A stretch of DNA of 64,000 nucleotides, taken from Pseudocitrobacter cyperus. Its GTDB lineage: Bacteria > Pseudomonadota > Gammaproteobacteria > Enterobacterales > Enterobacteriaceae. Position numbers and translations under genes: made by a program. The stretch is from positions 248,001 through 312,000 of the forward strand of contig NZ_JAYMYY010000003.1 of assembly GCF_039889165.1 (NCBI RefSeq). Reading direction: 5' to 3'. The notes below the pieces were generated by a model that saw only the letters and a list, made by a program, of their open reading frames with translations, was not told the DNA's origin and searched no databases. The first letter of the stretch is position 1, and each line of letters opens with the position of its first letter. Below, piece after piece: positions 59,876-64,000 of the stretch.

Positions 59876-60837
59876 AGGATCCCGGCCTGATAGAAGTTTT
59901 GCAGGTTAATCGCGCCGACCAGTTGGCCGTTGTCATCCACGACCGGGGCCGCGCTAATCTTTTTCTTCATCAGTTGCTCTTTGGCGTCGATGGCGCGGCT
60001 TTGCGCGTTCAGCGTGGTGCCGTTAGTCGTCATCGCGCTGCTGACGTTATCCGCCAGCGTGCCGCCGCCGACCAGCCAGCGACGCAGGTCGCCGTCGGTA
60101 AAGACGCCTTTCACCTGCAACTGCTCATCACACACGGCGACCAGCCCCAGGCCGGTACGGCTCAGTTCCAGCATCGCGTCCATAATGCTGGCGTGAATGC
60201 TCACCTGCGGTACGTCCGCGTCGCGGCGCATCAGGTGGTGCACTTTATTCAGCAGCCGCGCGCCCAGCGCGCCAGCCGGGTGCGAACGGGCGAAATCTTC
60301 TTCATTAAATCCACGCGCCTGCATGACGGCGATGGCCAGCGCATCGCCCATCATCAGTGTGTTGACGGTGCTGGAAGTGGGGGCCAGTCGCATCGGGCAG
60401 GCTTCGCGTTCAACGGAGATGTCGAGCACGGCTTTCGCCGCTAACCCTAACGGCGAGTGGGACTTCCCGGTCATCGCCAGCAGCACGACAGATTTCTCTT
60501 CCAGGCGCGGGATGATCAGATCAAGTTCTTTCGCGCCGCCGGAGTAGGAGATAAACAGCATCACATCCTGGCTTTCAACCATGCCGAGGTCGCCGTGCAG
60601 GGCTTCCGCCGGATGGACGAAGAAAGCGGGTGTACCGGTGCTGGCGAAGGTGGCGGCGAGTTTTTTACCGATATGGCCTGATTTGCCGATGCCGGAAACA
60701 ATCAGTTTGCCTTTGCAGTTAATGATGGCTTCGGCGGCTTTCACAAAGTCGTCGCCCAGCCTGTCCGGCAGCCGGCTGGCTTCCTGTAGTTCCAGCATCA
60801 GCGCCTGACGACCTGCGGCTAACAAAGAATTACTCAT
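59872..60837 (-). CDS. gutQ: D-arabinose 5-phosphate isomerase
   Basis: 321 residues. An N-terminal SIS sugar-isomerase domain (VSGIGKSGHIGKKLAATFASTGTPAFFVHP) and two C-terminal CBS domains (about 205-321) are visible. It interconverts ribulose 5-phosphate and arabinose 5-phosphate and is a paralog of KdsD. It ends the srl operon and overlaps srlR by eight bases. Confidence 0.95.
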   Translation of the reverse strand: MSNSLLAAGRQALMLELQEASRLPDRLGDDFVKAAEAIINCKGKLIVSGIGKSGHIGKKLAATFASTGTPAFFVHPAEALHGDLGMVESQDVMLFISYSGGAKELDLIIPRLEEKSVVLLAMTGKSHSPLGLAAKAVLDISVEREACPMRLAPTSSTVNTLMMGDALAIAVMQARGFNEEDFARSHPAGALGARLLNKVHHLMRRDADVPQVSIHASIMDAMLELSRTGLGLVAVCDEQLQVKGVFTDGDLRRWLVGGGTLADNVSSAMTTNGTTLNAQSRAIDAKEQLMKKKISAAPVVDDNGQLVGAINLQNFYQAGIL

Positions 60838-61609
60838 AATGATCTCCGGTTATGATGACGTCGATTCCCTTCTCTTCAAGCGCCTTCAGAAACGCCGGAT
60901 CGATACCGGCATCGGTAATGATTTTATCCACGCTCTCGAGACTGCAAACGATATTAGGGCTTTTACGGCCAAATTTTGAGGAGTCGGCCATCAGTATCAC
61001 TTCTTTTGCCGCATTACACATGGCTTTACTGACGGTATACACCTCGTTAAAGGTGGTCACTCCGGCGTTCAGATCAATGCCGTCGGTGCCCATGAAGAGT
61101 TTATCAAAGCTGAAATGCTCAAAGGCGGTTTCCGCCAGGTGCCCGTGAAATGACGCCGATTTTTTGCGGAATGTGCCGCCCGGCATCAGGAGGGTTTGTT
61201 CGTTGTCCAGTTCTGAAAGGGCATTAACGATGTGCAGACTGTTGGTCATGACGGTGATATTGCGAAAACGGCTCAGCATCGGCACCATTTGCAGGACGGT
61301 GCTGCCTGCGTCGAGGATGATCGAGTCGCCATCGTGGATGAACCCGACGGCGGCCTGTGCGATCTGCTCCTTTTTATGGGTATTAATAAGCGTTTTGTGA
61401 TCGATAGGCGGATCGGATTCATCTTTGTTCAATACCACACCGCCGTAAGTTCGGATGACGGTTCCGGCATTCTCCAGCGTGACCAAATCTTTGCGAATGG
61501 TAGTACCCGTGGTGTCAAAGCACTGGGCCAGTTCTTCAACCGAGCATTTTCCCTGTTTTTGTAAATGCTCCAGAATAGCGGCCTGACGCTGACGAGGTTT
61601 CATCGGCAT
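60830..61609 (-). CDS. srlR: glucitol operon repressor
   Basis: 259 residues counting from the ATG at 61607-61609, which has the better AGGG spacing; the ATG two codons later gives the 257 residues usual for E. coli. DeoR-family: the N-terminal helix-turn-helix (RQAAILEHLQKQGKCSVEELAQCFDTTGTTIRKDL) and a sugar-phosphate sensing domain with DAGSTVLQM and MGTDGIDLNAGVTTF. Represses the srl operon. Confidence 0.95.
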   Translation of the reverse strand: MPMKPRQRQAAILEHLQKQGKCSVEELAQCFDTTGTTIRKDLVTLENAGTVIRTYGGVVLNKDESDPPIDHKTLINTHKKEQIAQAAVGFIHDGDSIILDAGSTVLQMVPMLSRFRNITVMTNSLHIVNALSELDNEQTLLMPGGTFRKKSASFHGHLAETAFEHFSFDKLFMGTDGIDLNAGVTTFNEVYTVSKAMCNAAKEVILMADSSKFGRKSPNIVCSLESVDKIITDAGIDPAFLKALEEKGIDVIITGDHYE

Positions 61610-61675
61610 AATTACCCTGAATTATAAATTGTTGCGAAATGATAATTTCGCAAGCTATTAGCATTCACAACGAAA

Positions 61676-62035
61676 TTACCCATGTTTCAGTTTAAGCGCC
61701 AATGATAGTGCATTCTGCGATAACGGATCATGGGGAAAGATCACATCAGGATGTAATTCATTAATAGATTTGCCCATTAGCGAGGTGATTTTCACCGGTT
61801 TGGCGAATACGGTGAGGCCTTTCATATGTAACGCGCCGGTGACCTGCTGTTGCTCATCCAGGGCGATAGCGACGACCACTCGCGGCCTGAAGCGCCCGCC
61901 GGAACGCCCGACGCCAACTCGCCCCTGTTGGCAAAGTTCATCAAATGCGCGGTTAAAGCGAGATATTTGCCAGCCGCCCAGCACCAGTTGTGCGAACCAG
62001 GCGAGGGCGGCAACGATAATCAGTGCGGAAACCAT
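61676..62035 (-). CDS. gutM: glucitol operon activator protein
   Basis: 119 residues. One N-terminal membrane helix (SALIIVAALAWFAQLVLGGW, about 3-22) followed by a soluble domain with GVGRSGGRFRPRVVVAIALD. It activates srl expression in E. coli, opposing SrlR. The mechanism is not known. Confidence 0.94.
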   Translation of the reverse strand: MVSALIIVAALAWFAQLVLGGWQISRFNRAFDELCQQGRVGVGRSGGRFRPRVVVAIALDEQQQVTGALHMKGLTVFAKPVKITSLMGKSINELHPDVIFPHDPLSQNALSLALKLKHG

Positions 62036-62110
62036 GATCCACTCCTGTGCTTTTTCCGGATGGAACGCCGAAGGCCCGGCAGTCGCTATGCCGCCGGGCG
62101 CCTGCGATAT

Positions 62111-62890
62111 TCAGAACATCACCTGCCCGCCGGTCACGTTGATCGACTGACCCGTACAATATGACGCCCCAGGGCTTGCATAGAACAGCAGCATATTGAG
62201 CACGTCCTGATAGTCGCATCCCCGTTTTAACGGCACTTTATCGATGTAATACTGCTCCACTTCACCTGGCTCAATGCCGAGTTTGGTGGCGTATTGCGGC
62301 AGCAGAGACTGGAACATCGGCGATTTCAACAGGTTGCCAAGCATCAGCGAGTGAACGGTGATGCCATACTCAGCCAGATCCAGCGCCAGTGACTGCGTCA
62401 GGCCGACGCCGCCAAATTTCGCCGCGCTGTAGCCGGAGTTGTGCTTACTGCCCACTTTCCCGGATTTGGAGTTAATCTGAATGATGCGCCCCTGAATGCC
62501 GTCGCGGATCATCAGACGGGAGAACTCGCGCGCACAGAGGAAATAGCCCACCAGGTTAACCTGCAGTGAACGATCAAAATCGCCGAGCTGGAAATCGCTG
62601 ATAAACGCCGCTTTGGCGATACCTGCGCTGTAGACCAGCAGATCCACGCGGCCAAAGATTTCATCCACCCCGCGGGAAAGCGCCAGTACGCTTTGCTCAC
62701 TGGTCGCGTCAGCGCCGAAGCCCCAGGCTTTGCCCTCGCCAAATTCGCTATTAATTTCCTGCGCCACGTTTGTGGCTTTATCGCTTTGAATATCAACGAC
62801 CGCCACGCGGTATCCCTCTGCGGCGAGACCGCGACAGAGGAATGCTCCCAGGGTCTGGCCTCCACCAATAACAACAGCAACCTGATTCAT
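62111..62890 (-). CDS. srlD: sorbitol-6-phosphate 2-dehydrogenase
   Basis: 259 residues, short-chain dehydrogenase. NAD motif VVIGGGQTLGAFLCRGLAAEG and the catalytic Tyr-X3-Lys in GYSAAKFGG are present. It oxidises sorbitol 6-phosphate to fructose 6-phosphate. It precedes gutM in the operon. Confidence 0.97.
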   Translation of the reverse strand: MNQVAVVIGGGQTLGAFLCRGLAAEGYRVAVVDIQSDKATNVAQEINSEFGEGKAWGFGADATSEQSVLALSRGVDEIFGRVDLLVYSAGIAKAAFISDFQLGDFDRSLQVNLVGYFLCAREFSRLMIRDGIQGRIIQINSKSGKVGSKHNSGYSAAKFGGVGLTQSLALDLAEYGITVHSLMLGNLLKSPMFQSLLPQYATKLGIEPGEVEQYYIDKVPLKRGCDYQDVLNMLLFYASPGASYCTGQSINVTGGQVMF

Positions 62891-62906
62891 TTTTTCTCCT
62901 TACATC

Positions 62907-63269
62907 TTAAGCTGTAAATTTCAGAATGCAGCCCGGCGCGATATCGCCCGGAACCGGCCCCGCAACGTGTACGCAGCCGGGAAATTCCGCTTCGTGTAGC
63001 CCATCGAAGCGCAGGGTGATATGACCCAGTTCTCGCAGGTTTTGCCCGGCGACGCTGCCCACGGCGGTAACCGGATAACGGTGGCCGCCCAGTTCAAACT
63101 GCACGCCGGGCTGGAGTGTTCCGCTCAGTTCTCCGTGACAGTGGATAAAGCAATACTCTTCTATATCCGCAGGCGCGCCTTCACGAAAGGTAATGAGCAT
63201 CTGGTCGCCAAGCGCATCCATCGCGCTCTGACCAATTCGGGTGATGGTGGTCTGATAAATCACGGTCAT
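62907..63269 (-). CDS. srlB: PTS glucitol/sorbitol EIIA
   Basis: 120 residues of the GutA/SrlB EIIA family. The phosphorylated His lies in EEYCFIHCHGELSG. It transfers phosphate from HPr to the SrlE subunit. Confidence 0.95.
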   Translation of the reverse strand: MTVIYQTTITRIGQSAMDALGDQMLITFREGAPADIEEYCFIHCHGELSGTLQPGVQFELGGHRYPVTAVGSVAGQNLRELGHITLRFDGLHEAEFPGCVHVAGPVPGDIAPGCILKFTA

Positions 63270-63280
63270 GATGGAACCCC

Positions 63281-64000
63281 TTATTGATAAATAAAGCCGG
63301 AAACCAGCCAGGCGATAAGCACGGTTGGCGCGCCGGTCAGGAAACGACTGACCAGAACGGAAGGTACGCCGACGCGCACCGTGTCCTGACGGGCTTCTGC
63401 CAGCGACAGGCCAACCGGGATAAAGTCGCAGGCCGCCTGCGCGTTAATGGCGAACAGGGCAGGCAATGCCAGATGAGGCGGGATATTGCCCAGACCAATC
63501 TGTACGCCGATCAATACGCCGATAACCTGAGCGATGACCGCGCCAGGGCCGAGGAACGGCGACAGCAGCGGGAAAGAGCAGATCAGCGCCAGCGTTACCA
63601 GGCCCAGCGGATGGCTGGCAAGTGGCGCCAGGCCGTGGGCGATCCAGTCGCCAAGGCCGGAGGCCATGATGATGCCAATGAGCGCTGAGACGAAAGCCAT
63701 AAAGGGCAGAATGGTTTTCAGCACCGTATCGATGGTGTCGCGACCCGACTGGAACAGCACCGCGACGGCGGAGCCCATTCCCATGCCGACTTTCGCCAGC
63801 AAGCCGTCGCTCTGTTCGGTAATTTTCTTGCTGGTGTCGTAATCACGCCCGGCGGTGACGGCAGGCTGCGGTCTGGCAGAGGCTTCACCCGTCACGGTGA
63901 TGTTTTCTTCCTTCACCCCCGAGACATAGATGTCTTCGACGATGTATTGCGCCAGCGGGCCGGATTTCCCGGTCGAGTGAATGTTGATCGTTGGGATGCG
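63281..64000 (-). CDS. srlE: PTS glucitol/sorbitol EIIB, partial at window edge
   Basis: The frame is open to the window end; about 239 C-terminal codons are present and the N-terminal part (start and the phosphorylated Cys) lies outside. The visible part covers RIPTINIHSTGKSG and the membrane domain (TILPFMAFVSALIGIIMASGL, LASHPLGLVTLALICSFPLLSPF and later helices), ending in SGFIYQ. A methionine inside the frame at 63916 is not the true start. It belongs to the srlAEBD-gutM-srlR-gutQ operon. Confidence 0.95.
   Translation of the reverse strand, partial: RIPTINIHSTGKSGPLAQYIVEDIYVSGVKEENITVTGEASARPQPAVTAGRDYDTSKKITEQSDGLLAKVGMGMGSAVAVLFQSGRDTIDTVLKTILPFMAFVSALIGIIMASGLGDWIAHGLAPLASHPLGLVTLALICSFPLLSPFLGPGAVIAQVIGVLIGVQIGLGNIPPHLALPALFAINAQAACDFIPVGLSLAEARQDTVRVGVPSVLVSRFLTGAPTVLIAWLVSGFIYQ

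Noticed and set aside
1..64000. CRISPR arrays, tRNA and rRNA genes
   Set aside because: I saw no regularly spaced direct repeats, no cloverleaf with a TTCGA T-loop and no rRNA-like segments on reading the window.

Overview
This is an enterobacterial chromosome segment. Its gene order follows the E. coli stretch queE-queD-cysJIH-iap-cysDNC-ygbE-ftsB-ispDF-truD-surE-pcm-nlpD-rpoS-mutS-ygbA-fhlA-hyp-hyc-asc-hydN-hypF-nor-srl, and most proteins look near-identical to their E. coli counterparts. It is not E. coli K-12. A second siroheme synthase sits ahead of cysDNC, hosA-kpdBCD lies between rpoS and mutS, pflDC lies next to fhlA, and a formate dehydrogenase gene is inserted between hydN and hypF. 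An Enterobacter, Leclercia, Citrobacter or Kluyvera type organism fits; I cannot settle the genus from sequence alone.

Layout. 1-5132: end of queE, queD, and the sulfite reductase / PAPS reductase operon cysJIH. 5133-5616: a type I toxin-antitoxin locus (hok with a promoter and terminator for a sok-like antisense RNA), in the interval where E. coli K-12 carries its cas genes and CRISPR1. 5617-11275: iap, then cysG-like, cysD, cysN and cysC for sulfate activation and siroheme. 11319-18122: ygbE, ftsB, ispD, ispF, truD, surE, pcm, nlpD, rpoS. 18184-21026: hosA and the divergent kpdBCD hydroxyarylic acid decarboxylase operon, with two inverted operators between them. 21120-23681: mutS. 23899-26735: a decayed accessory patch with a three-frameshift integrase, an orphan two-domain fimbrial adhesin preceded by a hexanucleotide repeat, and an IS3-family remnant.

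26868-55471 is largely an anaerobic formate and hydrogen region. It holds ygbA (NsrR site), the glycyl-radical enzyme pair pflDC, an unknown membrane protein, a short Mop-like gene that closes the hypABCDE-fhlA transcript, the hycABCDEFGHI hydrogenase-3 operon, a MazEF-like toxin-antitoxin pair, the ascGFB beta-glucoside genes, and hydN-fdhF-hypF. Sigma-54 promoters with exact GG-N10-GC geometry precede hypA, hycA and hydN, and palindromes suitable for FhlA lie near them. The fdhF product has Cys at position 140, where E. coli FDH-H has selenocysteine. The region therefore appears to encode a formate hydrogenlyase that would not need selenocysteine insertion.

55599-59875: norVW and norR (nitric oxide reduction) with a sigma-54 promoter and three NorR half-site pairs. 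59872-64000: gutQ, srlR, gutM, srlD, srlB and the 3' part of srlE (sorbitol uptake and use), with srlE cut by the window edge. I saw no tRNA, rRNA or CRISPR array.
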